64,000 nt of DNA. Source: Sulfurivermis fontis (GTDB lineage Bacteria; Pseudomonadota; Gammaproteobacteria; Thiohalomonadales; Thiohalomonadaceae). The DNA is taken from positions 124,001-188,000 of the forward strand of contig NZ_AP018724.1 in NCBI RefSeq assembly GCF_004001245.1, given 5' to 3'. Under the pieces are notes generated by a model that saw only the letters and a list, made by a program, of their open reading frames with translations, searched no databases and was not told the origin of the DNA. Made by a program: the position numbers and the translations under genes. Position 1 is the stretch's first letter, and every line of letters starts with the position of its first letter. Positions 47,742-55,923 of this stretch are shown piece by piece.

Positions 47742-50072
47742 ATGAGCGTTTCTCTTGATGATTACCGCGAGGAATTAATCCAAGCCGCACCGGCTTTGGC
47801 CGATACTCTGGATGGCATCTTCCACGAGGCGGCGCGCACCATGTCGCCCACCGGTCTGAAGGACTACATGGATGGGGCGCGCGGAATTATGAACCTGGGC
47901 AAGGGCTCGGCCTTGCTCACCACCTATCTGGAAGAAATGCCGTTGGTGGCCAGGGAGTGTGGCGACGATGTGATCCGCGATGCGGTTCACTCGGTAATGA
48001 AACTCGCCTCGATGGTTTCGGGAGAAGTGCTTACCCTGGTTTTTGCCACCCTCCCCACCGCCGCGCGCCGCCTCGGCGACCCCGAACTGCTACGTGCCTA
48101 TCTGCAACTGCTGCATCGGTTGGTCGCCAAGGCACCGCGCGGCCTGCGTCCCATGCTGGGCGTATTGGATGAACTGCTTGGTAAGTTGACACTTTCCGGT
48201 CTGCGCCGCTGGGTAGATTTCGGTGCCGAGGCCTACCGGCGCGACTTACCCAAGCAGGCCGCCTATTTCGGTTTGCAGAGCGAAGACAGCAAGGCGGTAT
48301 TGCAGCGCGAGCGGCGCGGCACTCTCTTTATCGACAATCAGCGCAAGCTCAATTTCTACCTGCGCGCCTTCTGGGGGCGGGATTTCTTCATGCGCCCGAG
48401 TGCTGCCGATTATCTCGGTTTCCGACCCTTTATCGAGGCGCGTGCTATGCACCTGCCCGATGCAGCCGATGACCTCGGCGATTTGACCGGACTCGATCTC
48501 TATCGCGCCATGGTGGCACATATGGCCGCCCATCTGGTCTATACCACGCAACCCCAGTCGGCCGAGGCGCTCGCACCGGCACAGATGTTCTTTGTCGGAT
48601 TTTTCGAAGATGCGCGGGTCGAGTATTGCGCCATCCGTGACTTTCCGGGCATGCGCCGGCTGTGGCGGTCTTTCATGGAGTTGCCCAAAGAGGGCAAGGC
48701 AGAACACGAATCGGTGCCCTTGCTGGAGCGTACGGCGCTGGCCTTGCTGGTCCCGGAGATCACTACCGGGGATGATGAAATCGACGCCATTGTGGCGCGA
48801 TTCCATACCAACATCGCGGCCAACGCCGAACACGGCATGTTTTCATGGCACCTGGGGCTCGATCTTTTCAATCTGTTATCACAGCGCAAGGCGGTGCCGA
48901 GCCTGCGTATCCTGGAAAACCTGCGCCTTCCCTACCGTGATGACAACCGCTTCGTCTGGTCGCTGGATCAACATGACTGGAACGAATCGACCGCCTATCT
49001 GCCGGCGAGCCAGCGTCAGGTGCGCCGCAAGGTCGGCTTGATGGAGTTCGTCAACGAGATCGACGTGGAAACCGCCGGCGATGACGCTCAGGAAATCTGG
49101 ACGCTGGAGACCGAACTCTTTCCCTATGAAGACGAAGGGGTGTCGTTCAACCAGATGGAGGGCAAGGAACCGGTTTCCGAGCCGTTTCATTACCAGGAGT
49201 GGGATTACCAGGTACAGTTGTACCGTCCCAATTGGGCAACTATCTACGAACGGCGCCAGAGTCGTGGTGATCCGGAAATCATCGATGAGGTGCTCACCGC
49301 CCACAAAGGCGTATCGCACCGTATCAAGCAGATCATCGATCGCCTGCGTCCGCAGGGCGTGTCGCGCATGCGCAAGCTGGAGGACGGTGACGAACTGGAT
49401 ATCAACGCTGCCGTGGAGGCGATGGTGGCGGCGCGCATGGGGCGCAATCCTGATCCACGCATCACGATGCGCTACGTAATCAATCGCCGCGACCTCGCGG
49501 TAGTGATCCTGCTCGATCTTTCCGAATCGACAAACGAGAAGGTGCGTGGCACTGACAAGACGGTAATTGATCTGACACGCGAAGCCTGTGCATTGGTGGC
49601 CACAGCCATCAACGGCATTGGCGACCCCTTTGCCATTCATGGTTTTGCCTCAGACGGACGCCATGATGTGCAGTATTACCATTTCAAGGATTTCGAGCAG
49701 CGTTTTGATGACGATGTCAAGAGCCGTCTTGCCGGCATGAGAGGTGGGCTGTCCACCCGCATGGGGGCCGCGATGCGCCACGCTGCCAGGCACCTGATGC
49801 AACGGAGCGAAAAACATAAGCTGCTGCTCATTGTTACCGATGGCGAGCCAGCCGATATCGATGAGCGTGATCCGCAATATTTGCGTCTGGATGCGAAAAA
49901 GGCAGCTGAGGAATTGCGCACCAAAGGTATCCTGAGCTACTGCCTTACCCTCGATCCCGAGGCAGACCGTTACGTGGAGCGGATCTTCGGCGCCAACAAC
50001 TACACCATAATCGATAACGTGCAGCGTCTGCCGGAAAAACTGCCGACGCTGTTTGCCAGCCTGACGCGCTGA
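47742..50072 (+). CDS. cbbO: RuBisCO activase adaptor CbbO (VWA domain)
   Basis: The 776-residue protein has a long helical N-terminal region and a C-terminal VWA domain (about 580-776). The MIDAS motif DLSES is in VVILLDLSESTNEK, with the later TRMGAAMRHA and LLIVTDGEPADID. CbbO recruits RuBisCO to the CbbQ hexamer, with the MIDAS binding an acidic residue of the large subunit. The TGA overlaps the next ATG by one base (TGATG), so the small gene is translationally coupled. Confidence 0.95.
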   Translation: MSVSLDDYREELIQAAPALADTLDGIFHEAARTMSPTGLKDYMDGARGIMNLGKGSALLTTYLEEMPLVARECGDDVIRDAVHSVMKLASMVSGEVLTLVFATLPTAARRLGDPELLRAYLQLLHRLVAKAPRGLRPMLGVLDELLGKLTLSGLRRWVDFGAEAYRRDLPKQAAYFGLQSEDSKAVLQRERRGTLFIDNQRKLNFYLRAFWGRDFFMRPSAADYLGFRPFIEARAMHLPDAADDLGDLTGLDLYRAMVAHMAAHLVYTTQPQSAEALAPAQMFFVGFFEDARVEYCAIRDFPGMRRLWRSFMELPKEGKAEHESVPLLERTALALLVPEITTGDDEIDAIVARFHTNIAANAEHGMFSWHLGLDLFNLLSQRKAVPSLRILENLRLPYRDDNRFVWSLDQHDWNESTAYLPASQRQVRRKVGLMEFVNEIDVETAGDDAQEIWTLETELFPYEDEGVSFNQMEGKEPVSEPFHYQEWDYQVQLYRPNWATIYERRQSRGDPEIIDEVLTAHKGVSHRIKQIIDRLRPQGVSRMRKLEDGDELDINAAVEAMVAARMGRNPDPRITMRYVINRRDLAVVILLDLSESTNEKVRGTDKTVIDLTREACALVATAINGIGDPFAIHGFASDGRHDVQYYHFKDFEQRFDDDVKSRLAGMRGGLSTRMGAAMRHAARHLMQRSEKHKLLLIVTDGEPADIDERDPQYLRLDAKKAAEELRTKGILSYCLTLDPEADRYVERIFGANNYTIIDNVQRLPEKLPTLFASLTR

Positions 50073-50449
50073 TGGCTGCGCGCCTCGATGATGTGCCGGT
50101 CTATGCCAGTCGGCCTGACGAGATTGGGGCGCGCCATTACAATCTGTGGCGCCGAGCACGGCAACGGTTCGGCCATCCGCTGCGTCTGGAATTGCCAGGC
50201 GTATCGGGGATGGAGCTGATTCTCGATGACGATGCCTGGGTGGTGGTGGATGTGCGCCAATTCGAACTGCCGATTCTGGCCTGGGTGGAGCTGCAGGGCG
50301 AACGTCGCAGCGCACTGCATCAACCGGTGCGATGCCAATTGAATTATTACCATTTTGCCGCGACGCGGCTTCGCGCCAAGGTGCTGGACATTCTGGAGCG
50401 TGCCCTGGAAGATAGATTGCGTTCGCCTCATCACGGAATATCCAAATAA
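50072..50449 (+). CDS. Small conserved protein coupled to cbbO, paralogue of the one before cbbL
   Basis: The 125-residue protein (MAARLDDVPVYASRPDEIGA) shares HYN, the GxPLRLxLxGVxGxE core, DDDAWVVVD, LAW, PVRC and YYH with the protein at 44209. Its longer C-terminus (LRAKVLDILERALEDRL) is helical. It has no recognised domain. Overlap with the cbbO stop suggests that it works with the CbbQO activase or RuBisCO assembly. Confidence 0.72.
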   Translation: MAARLDDVPVYASRPDEIGARHYNLWRRARQRFGHPLRLELPGVSGMELILDDDAWVVVDVRQFELPILAWVELQGERRSALHQPVRCQLNYYHFAATRLRAKVLDILERALEDRLRSPHHGISK

Positions 50450-50462
50450 GAGAGCCAAGCCG

Positions 50463-50792
50463 ATGAACAGCAGACCGCATGCGCCTCCGGGCCAGGTGAC
50501 CTATGTCGGCATTCATGACGATGATGATGGCGGCATGACCGCTCTTGGCTTGGTGGTGCGCGATGCGTGGGTGTTCGGCATCATCCCGGAGAACGAAAGC
50601 TGCAAAGGGTGGACTGCGCAACAGATGCAAGCGTTGTATGAGAAGGTGCACGCCGCCTGGGAGCCCTATGCCCACCTGCCCAGCCGCCTGCCGGAAGACT
50701 TGCGTACCCGCCATGCCCGCATCCACGATGCCGCGCTGGAGCGGGCCCGTGCCCAGGGTTGGGATGCCAGCCTGGACGATGAAGATGATTGA
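50463..50792 (+). CDS. Conserved hypothetical protein of the cbb cluster
   Basis: The 109-residue acidic protein starts MNSRPHAPPGQVTYVGIHDD, has VVRDAWVFGIIPENESCKGW and a helical tail (LYEKVHAAWEPYAHLPSRLP) ending in an acidic cap (LDDEDD). It is 13 bp past the preceding gene with no terminator between. No domain was recognised. Confidence 0.65.
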   Translation: MNSRPHAPPGQVTYVGIHDDDDGGMTALGLVVRDAWVFGIIPENESCKGWTAQQMQALYEKVHAAWEPYAHLPSRLPEDLRTRHARIHDAALERARAQGWDASLDDEDD

Positions 50793-50849
50793 GTCGGCGC
50801 GACACACCATAACGCGCGTTCCGTTTTCGTACAGCCGAGAGAGCAAAGC

Positions 50850-51410
50850 ATGATCCGCAAGAATCCCAGCGGCGACCTGCCGATAATCCACGAGAGCGCC
50901 TTCGTCGATCCGACGGCGATCATCTGCGGCAAGGTGATCGTGCACGAGAACGTGTTCATCGGTCCCTATGCGGTGATCCGTGCCGATGAGGTGACTGCCG
51001 ACGGCGGCATGGAGCCGATCGTCATCGGCGCCAACTCCAATATCCAGGACGGCGTGGTGATCCACTCCAAGTCCGGTGCCGCGGTGACCATCGGCGAACA
51101 CAGCTCCATCGCCCACCGCTCCATCGTCCACGGCCCCTGCACGGTGGGTGACCGGGTGTTCATCGGTTTCAATTCGGTGCTGTTCAACTGTGTGATCGGC
51201 GCCGGCTCGGTGGTGCGCCACAACTCGGTGGTGGAAGGCTGCCACGTGCCGGAAGGGTTCCATATTCCGTCCACCACCAACATTCACAACGATGCCGATC
51301 TGGCCCGCATCCAGCCCGTCCCCGTGGACATGACCGCCTTTTCCGAGGACGTGGCCCGTACCAACGTCGACCTGGTGCGCGGCTACAAGCGTCTGGCGAA
51401 CGAATTCTGA
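50850..51410 (+). CDS. Gamma-class carbonic anhydrase-like protein
   Basis: The 186-residue left-handed beta-helix protein has hexapeptide repeats throughout. Zinc-ligand histidines are expected in GVVIHSKSG (near 72), IAHRSIVHGP (near 90-95) and the interface; the conserved VIRADE and NIQDGVVIH are present. It resembles Cam/CcmM-type gamma carbonic anhydrases. Inside a RuBisCO cluster it could supply carbon dioxide locally. Enzyme activity is inferred. Confidence 0.85.
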   Translation: MIRKNPSGDLPIIHESAFVDPTAIICGKVIVHENVFIGPYAVIRADEVTADGGMEPIVIGANSNIQDGVVIHSKSGAAVTIGEHSSIAHRSIVHGPCTVGDRVFIGFNSVLFNCVIGAGSVVRHNSVVEGCHVPEGFHIPSTTNIHNDADLARIQPVPVDMTAFSEDVARTNVDLVRGYKRLANEF

Positions 51411-51448
51411 GCGCCGGGCGCGCGATGCGGTAGGCAGGAGATAGCACG

Positions 51449-52645
51449 ATGCCGTTGGTGGACATGGGGGACATGCTGCGTCACGCCTATACCCATCGCT
51501 ATGCCGTGGGGGCGTTCGATCTGGTGAGTCTGGATTTTCTCCAGGCCATCATCGAGGGTGCCGAGGCCTGCGACGCGCCGGTGATTCTCAGTCTGGCCGA
51601 ATCCCACTTTGCGTATTTCGATCTGGAGCTGCTGATGCCGGCGGTGGAGGCGGCGGCACGGCGCAGTCGTGTGCCGGTGGCCATCCACCTGGACCATGGT
51701 GCCAGTCTGGAATCGGCCAGACGGGCGATTGCGCTTGGCTGCAACGGGGTGATGGTCGATACCTCGAGCCAGCCGTTTGCGGCGAATGTGGCGCGCAGCG
51801 CGGAGATCGTGCGTATGGCACACGCTTGCGGCGTCACCGTGGAGGGCGAGCTGGGCTATGTACCCGGTGTCGAGGGGGAGGATGCCGAGCGTCACCCCGG
51901 GGCGCTGGTCTACACCACGGTGGAAGAGGCGCGCGACTATGTGGCGCAGACCGGCGTCGATTGTCTGGCGGTGTCCATCGGTACGGTGCACGGCCACATG
52001 CGCGGTACGCCGGAACTGGATTTCGAGCGCCTCGCCGCCATCAACGCGGCGCTGCGCCTGCCGCTGGTGATCCATGGCGGCACCGGTCTGGGCGAGACAC
52101 AGTTCCGCCGCCTCATCGAGCACGGTGTGGCCAAGATCAATTACTACACCGCCCTGTCCGAGGCCGCTGCCGCGGCGATCCGCCGCCGTGCCCTGCAAAC
52201 TGACGCCGGTGGTTATACCGGCCTGGTGCGTGATGTACAGGCGGCGATTCGGGCAGAGGTGGAACGCTGCATCCGTCTGTGGGGCGGCGCCGGCCGTGCG
52301 GCGGACGTGCTGGCGCAGTGTCGCCCCTGGCACAACGTCGAGCACGTCATTCTGTACAACACGGCGGGTATGGCGGACGCGGACGCACATGCCATGATGG
52401 CGGAGGGACAGCGCGTGTTGGCGGCGATCCCCGGCGTGCGCCAGGTGGCGGTGGGGGAGGCGGTCGATGAGGCCGCGCGCTATCGCTACTGTTGGCTGAT
52501 CCGTTTTTCCGCTCAACCGGTCATTTCCGCCTATAAACATCACCCCGACCATGTGGATTTTGCCGACCGGTTGTTCCGGCCGGTGGCCGCAGACCGCGTC
52601 ACGGTGGATTTTGCACTGCGGAGTCACAACCAGGAGCTGTCCTGA
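51449..52645 (+). CDS. Class II fructose-bisphosphate aldolase with C-terminal Dabb domain
   Basis: The 398-residue protein has an aldolase barrel (about 1-270): VAIHLDHGASLESARRAI, SIGTVHGHMRG and VIHGGTGLGETQFRRL supply zinc and catalytic residues. Residues about 288-392 are unrelated and read as a Dabb-type alpha/beta-barrel domain (NVEHVILYNTAGMADADAH, YCWLIRFSAQPVISAYKHHP, HVDFADRLFRP). The barrel lacks the full length of CbbA, so a fused, specialised aldolase is likely. It may serve the Calvin cycle at the fructose- and sedoheptulose-bisphosphate steps. Confidence 0.82.
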   Translation: MPLVDMGDMLRHAYTHRYAVGAFDLVSLDFLQAIIEGAEACDAPVILSLAESHFAYFDLELLMPAVEAAARRSRVPVAIHLDHGASLESARRAIALGCNGVMVDTSSQPFAANVARSAEIVRMAHACGVTVEGELGYVPGVEGEDAERHPGALVYTTVEEARDYVAQTGVDCLAVSIGTVHGHMRGTPELDFERLAAINAALRLPLVIHGGTGLGETQFRRLIEHGVAKINYYTALSEAAAAAIRRRALQTDAGGYTGLVRDVQAAIRAEVERCIRLWGGAGRAADVLAQCRPWHNVEHVILYNTAGMADADAHAMMAEGQRVLAAIPGVRQVAVGEAVDEAARYRYCWLIRFSAQPVISAYKHHPDHVDFADRLFRPVAADRVTVDFALRSHNQELS

Positions 52646-52694
52646 GAGGGAAAGAGCCGAAGAAACAGCAAGTTACCAATCAGAATACATTAAA

Positions 52695-52805
52695 GGATAA
52701 GCAATAACTTATCCATTCTATCAGTATTTCAGATTTTCTTTATGAAAATCGATCGAGTATCTTTTGCCCCGCGTTTTATACAGATACGGCTTCTGTGTAT
52801 ATGAT
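52695..52805 (+). promoter_or_regulatory. cbbM promoter with two inverted repeats
   Basis: GGATAAG-N6-CTTATCC (52695-52714) and GATTTTC-N5-GAAAATC (52732-52750) are perfect 7-bp dyads. A promoter candidate follows: TATACA (52777-52782), 17-bp spacer, TATGAT (52800-52805). The second dyad lies about 70 bp before the likely transcription start, a normal position for a LysR-type activator such as CbbR. The rest of the 220-bp gap is AT-rich. Confidence 0.5.
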
Positions 52806-52865
52806 GGCCGGCGAGAACAACCGTCAGCCGTTTTTTACTCAAACAATGTCAGGGGTAATTGATAG

Positions 52866-54245
52866 ATGGATCAGTCCGCACGTTATGCTGACCTCTCGCT
52901 GAAAGAAGAGGATCTGATCGCCGGTGGCAAGCACATTCTGTGCGCCTACAAGATGAAGCCGGCCAAGGGTCATGGCTTCCTGGAAGTGGCTGCCCACTTC
53001 GCCGCCGAGTCTTCCACCGGTACCAACGTCGAAGTCTGCACCACCGACGAATTCACCAAGGGCGTCGACGCCCTGGTCTACCACATCGACGAAGCCACCG
53101 AAGAGATGCGCATTGCGTATCCGCTGGAGCTGTTCGACCGCAACGTCATCGACGGCCGCATGATGCTGGTCTCCTTCCTGACCCTGACCATCGGCAACAA
53201 CCAGGGCATGGGCGACTGCGAATACGCCAAGATGTACGACTTCTACATGCCGCGCCGCGCCATCGAGCTGTTCGATGGTCCGTCCAAGGGCATCTCCGAT
53301 CTGTGGCGCGTGCTGGGCCGTCCGGTGGTCGATGGCGGCTACATCTCCGGCACCATCATCAAGCCGAAGCTGGGCCTGCGTCCGGAGCCGTTCGCCAAGG
53401 CGGCCTATCAGTTCTGGCTGGGCGGCGACTTCATCAAGAACGACGAGCCGCAGGGTAACCAGGTGTTCGCTCCCATGAAGAAGGTCATGCCGCTGGTGTA
53501 TGACGCCATGAAGCGCGCCATGGACGAGACCGGCGAGGCCAAGATCTTCTCCGCCAACATCACCGCCGACGACCACCGCGAAATGATCGCCCGTGGCGAG
53601 TTCATCCTGGAGACCTTCGGTCCCGATGCTGACAAGGTGGCCTTCCTGGTCGACGGTTACGTCGGCGGCCCGGGCATGGTGACCACCGCCCGCCGTTACT
53701 TCGCCAACCAGTATCTGCACTACCATCGTGCCGGTCACGGCGCCGTGACCTCCCCCAGCTCCAAGCGCGGTTACACTGCCTACGTGCTGGCCAAGATGAG
53801 CCGTCTGCAGGGTGCCTCCGGTATCCACGTCGGCACCATGGGCTACGGTAAGATGGAAGGCTCCAAGGATGACCGCAACATCGCCTACATCTGCGAGCGC
53901 GACGAGTTCCAAGGCCCGGTCTACTACCAGAAGTGGTATGGCATGAAGCCCACCACCCCGATCATCTCCGGTGGCATGAACGCCCTGCGTCTGCCGGGTT
54001 TCTTCGAGAACCTGGGCCACGGCAATGTGATCAACACCGCCGGTGGCGGTTCCTACGGCCACATCGACTCCCCGGCCGCCGGTGCCAAGTCCCTGCGCCA
54101 GGCCTACGAGTGCTGGAAGGCCAAGGCCGATCCGATCGAGTGGGCCAAGGAGCACAAGGAGTTCGCCCGTGCGTTCGAGTCGTTCCCGCACGACGCCGAC
54201 AGGCTCTATCCGGGCTGGCGCGAAAAGCTGGGCGTGCATAAGTAA
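52866..54245 (+). CDS. cbbM: RuBisCO, form II
   Basis: The 459-residue enzyme has the catalytic lysine in [14 protein letters not shown] (near 166), the carbamylated lysine in [14 protein letters not shown] (near 191), [13 protein letters not shown] and the loop 6 [12 protein letters not shown]. Form II RuBisCO is a homodimer or small oligomer suited to high carbon dioxide and low oxygen. A strong terminator follows directly. Its QO genes are split from it by an insertion sequence. Confidence 0.98.
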   Translation: MDQSARYADLSLKEEDLIAGGKHILCAYKMKPAKGHGFLEVAAHFAAESSTGTNVEVCTTDEFTKGVDALVYHIDEATEEMRIAYPLELFDRNVIDGRMMLVSFLTLTIGNNQGMGDCEYAKMYDFYMPRRAIELFDGPSKGISDLWRVLGRPVVDGGYISGTIIKPKLGLRPEPFAKAAYQFWLGGDFIKNDEPQGNQVFAPMKKVMPLVYDAMKRAMDETGEAKIFSANITADDHREMIARGEFILETFGPDADKVAFLVDGYVGGPGMVTTARRYFANQYLHYHRAGHGAVTSPSSKRGYTAYVLAKMSRLQGASGIHVGTMGYGKMEGSKDDRNIAYICERDEFQGPVYYQKWYGMKPTTPIISGGMNALRLPGFFENLGHGNVINTAGGGSYGHIDSPAAGAKSLRQAYECWKAKADPIEWAKEHKEFARAFESFPHDADRLYPGWREKLGVHK

Positions 54246-54275
54246 GCAGCACGTGCAGTTGTAGGTAATACAGAG

Positions 54276-54306
54276 AAACGCCCCCTTTTTTCGGGGGCGT
54301 TTTTCT
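54276..54306 (+). terminator. Intrinsic terminator of cbbM
   Basis: AAACGCCCCC (54276-54285) and GGGGGCGTTT (54293-54302) form a 10-bp stem followed by TTCTTCC. It is a textbook Rho-independent terminator and shows that cbbM can be transcribed alone. Confidence 0.92.
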
Positions 54307-54409
54307 TCCTGTAGTACAAACCCGCGCGTAATATGGGAATTGCAGGACGCAGGCCAGCGCGCATCGGAAGCGGTGCGCGGCGGCATGCGGATTTGCACAG
54401 GAGAATTGA

Positions 54410-54529
54410 ATGGACGCCTCCCACCCCGTGAGCGCTGAACACGAGTTATCCGGCGCGCTGGCCGTCTTCGGTATGGAGGGACCTGCGGCGCCCGGCGCCG
54501 TGGATAGCTTTGCGGTGTGGGTGGGATGA
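54410..54529 (+). CDS. Short ORF interrupted by the insertion sequence
   Basis: ATG 54410 follows AGGAGA (54398-54403) and encodes MDASHPVSAEHELSGALAVF and a further 19 residues to TGA 54529. The frame ends right where the insertion sequence begins. It may be the 5' end of a gene cut by the insertion. No family was recognised. Confidence 0.35.
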   Translation: MDASHPVSAEHELSGALAVFGMEGPAAPGAVDSFAVWVG

Positions 54530-54532
54530 AGG

Positions 54533-55746
54533 TGGACCCTCACGGGCCGACGGCATCGAAGTGCCCAAGGTGGAAGATACTGAAGGTCTTCACAGGCAAA
54601 CCGGAGGGTCCGAAATGAATGGTAGCAAAACGGTCGTTGGCGTGGATATCGCCAAGCGGGTATTTCAGTTGCACTGGATCGACATGGAGACCGGAGAGAT
54701 CGTGAGCCTGCAGCTCAAGCGCGAGAAGTTCCTCGAACACTTCGCTAACCGGCAACCATGCCTCATTGGGATGGAAGCCTGCGGCGGTGCGCAGCACTGG
54801 GCGAGGAAACTCACGGCGCTGGGCCACCAGGTCAAGCTCCTGCCAGGCAAGGCGGTGAAGCCGTTCGTCACCGGCAACAAGAACGACCGGCAGGACGCGC
54901 GGGCGATCTGGACAGCGGTGCAGCAGCCGCACGTCAAGGCGGTGGCGATCAAGACGGAAGAACAGCAGGCCATCCTGGCGCTGCACCGCATGAGGAGCCA
55001 GTTGGTCAAGTTCCGCACCGCGCAGATTAACGGCCTGCGGGGGTTGCTCGCCGAATACGGTGAAGTGATGCCGCAGGGCAAAGCGGGGGTCAGGAAGGGA
55101 ATTGCTGCGGCTTTGGCCAGACTGGAAGACCGGCTGCCGGCAATGGTGATCGATACGTTGCGCGAGCAATGGGCGCGCATCGAGAAGCTGGATGGGGAAA
55201 TCGCCGCCATCGAGCAGCGCATCCAGCTGTGGCTCAAGCAAGACGAAGCTTGCAAGCGAATCGCTGAAATTCCTGGTGTCGGGCCGCTGACCGCCACGGC
55301 GGCGGTCGCCATCATGGGCGACGCCAAAGCCTTCAAGTCGGGGCGAGAGTTCGCCGCCTTCGCCGGCCTGGTGCCGCGACAGGTGGGCACTGGTGGGCGC
55401 ATCAAACTGCTCGGCATCAGCAAGCGCAGTGACACCTACCTGCGCACCTTGCTGATTCACGGTGCGCGATCCGTGCTGACCCACGCCAAAGACCCCGGCC
55501 CGTGGGTCACGAAATTACGCCAGCGCCGGCCGCTGAATGTCGCGGTCGTGGCCCTGGCCAACAAGATGGCGCGAACGATCTGGGCGATGCTCGCCCATGA
55601 ACGGACGTACCAAAAGGGATTCGTCAGTCAGCCGGCATAGGTGCCTGACGAGTGTATCAACCACTTTGAAGAAAGGAGTGGCCGCCGTAAAGGTTGCGCA
55701 AGGTCGATAAAGTGTGATGGCAAACAGGTCAGACCGTGACCCGCCA
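54533..55746 (+). mobile_element. IS110-family insertion sequence (IS1111 type)
   Basis: The element is marked by subterminal inverted repeats, TGGACCCTCACGGGCCGAC at 54533-54551 and the complement of TGGCGGGTCACGGTCTGAC at 55728-55746 (13 of 19 match). Outer limits lie a few bases beyond and cannot be fixed, as IS1111 elements make no clear duplication. It encodes one DEDD transposase. It separates cbbM from cbbQ2-cbbO2. Confidence 0.8.
54615..55640 (+). CDS. IS110/IS1111-family transposase (DEDD recombinase)
   Basis: The 341-residue protein has an N-terminal DEDD (RuvC-like) domain: VVGVDIAKRVFQLHW (first Asp), GMEACGGAQHWARKL (Glu) and KNDRQDARAIW (Asp pair). A coiled coil is followed by the C-terminal domain with IPGVGPLTATAAVAIMG, FAAFAGLVPRQVGTGG and GARSVLTHAK, where the catalytic serine lies. 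ATG 54615 follows GGAGGG; the frame continues upstream into the left end. It is intact and probably active, using a bridge RNA. Confidence 0.93.
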   Translation: MNGSKTVVGVDIAKRVFQLHWIDMETGEIVSLQLKREKFLEHFANRQPCLIGMEACGGAQHWARKLTALGHQVKLLPGKAVKPFVTGNKNDRQDARAIWTAVQQPHVKAVAIKTEEQQAILALHRMRSQLVKFRTAQINGLRGLLAEYGEVMPQGKAGVRKGIAAALARLEDRLPAMVIDTLREQWARIEKLDGEIAAIEQRIQLWLKQDEACKRIAEIPGVGPLTATAAVAIMGDAKAFKSGREFAAFAGLVPRQVGTGGRIKLLGISKRSDTYLRTLLIHGARSVLTHAKDPGPWVTKLRQRRPLNVAVVALANKMARTIWAMLAHERTYQKGFVSQPA

Positions 55747-55790
55747 AACCTGTATGGCGGTAAGGACTTCGAGTCCTTCAGGAGAATGAG
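55641..55790 (+). ncRNA. Candidate bridge RNA region of the IS1111-type element
   Basis: The noncoding right end is structured: CCACT/AGTGG, CCGCCA/TGGCGG (55741-55760), AAGGACT/AGTCCTT (55763-55779) and a longer GACCCGC/GCGGGTC pairing. In IS1111-type elements the bridge RNA is encoded at the right end. No RNA boundary can be read from sequence alone. Confidence 0.3.
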
Positions 55791-55923
55791 GCGCGGGTCA
55801 GCGGATTCCATCAGGGCCAGCAGGTCTATTCCTGCACAACAGGCCGGATATAGAACTGCAGCCTATCTGTCCCAACACACCAAAATCGCCCTTGGCAAAC
55901 GGGAGGCGTCCATATAGAACGCC
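55747..55923 (+). other. Leader region upstream of cbbQ2
   Basis: This stretch between the insertion sequence and cbbQ2 is an open frame in one direction (ending at TAG 55915-55917, with GYRTAAYLSQHTKIALGKRE near its end). The sequence matches nothing known. It may be the remainder of the gene begun at 54410, or leader DNA. Which promoter drives cbbQ2 is unclear. Confidence 0.3.
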
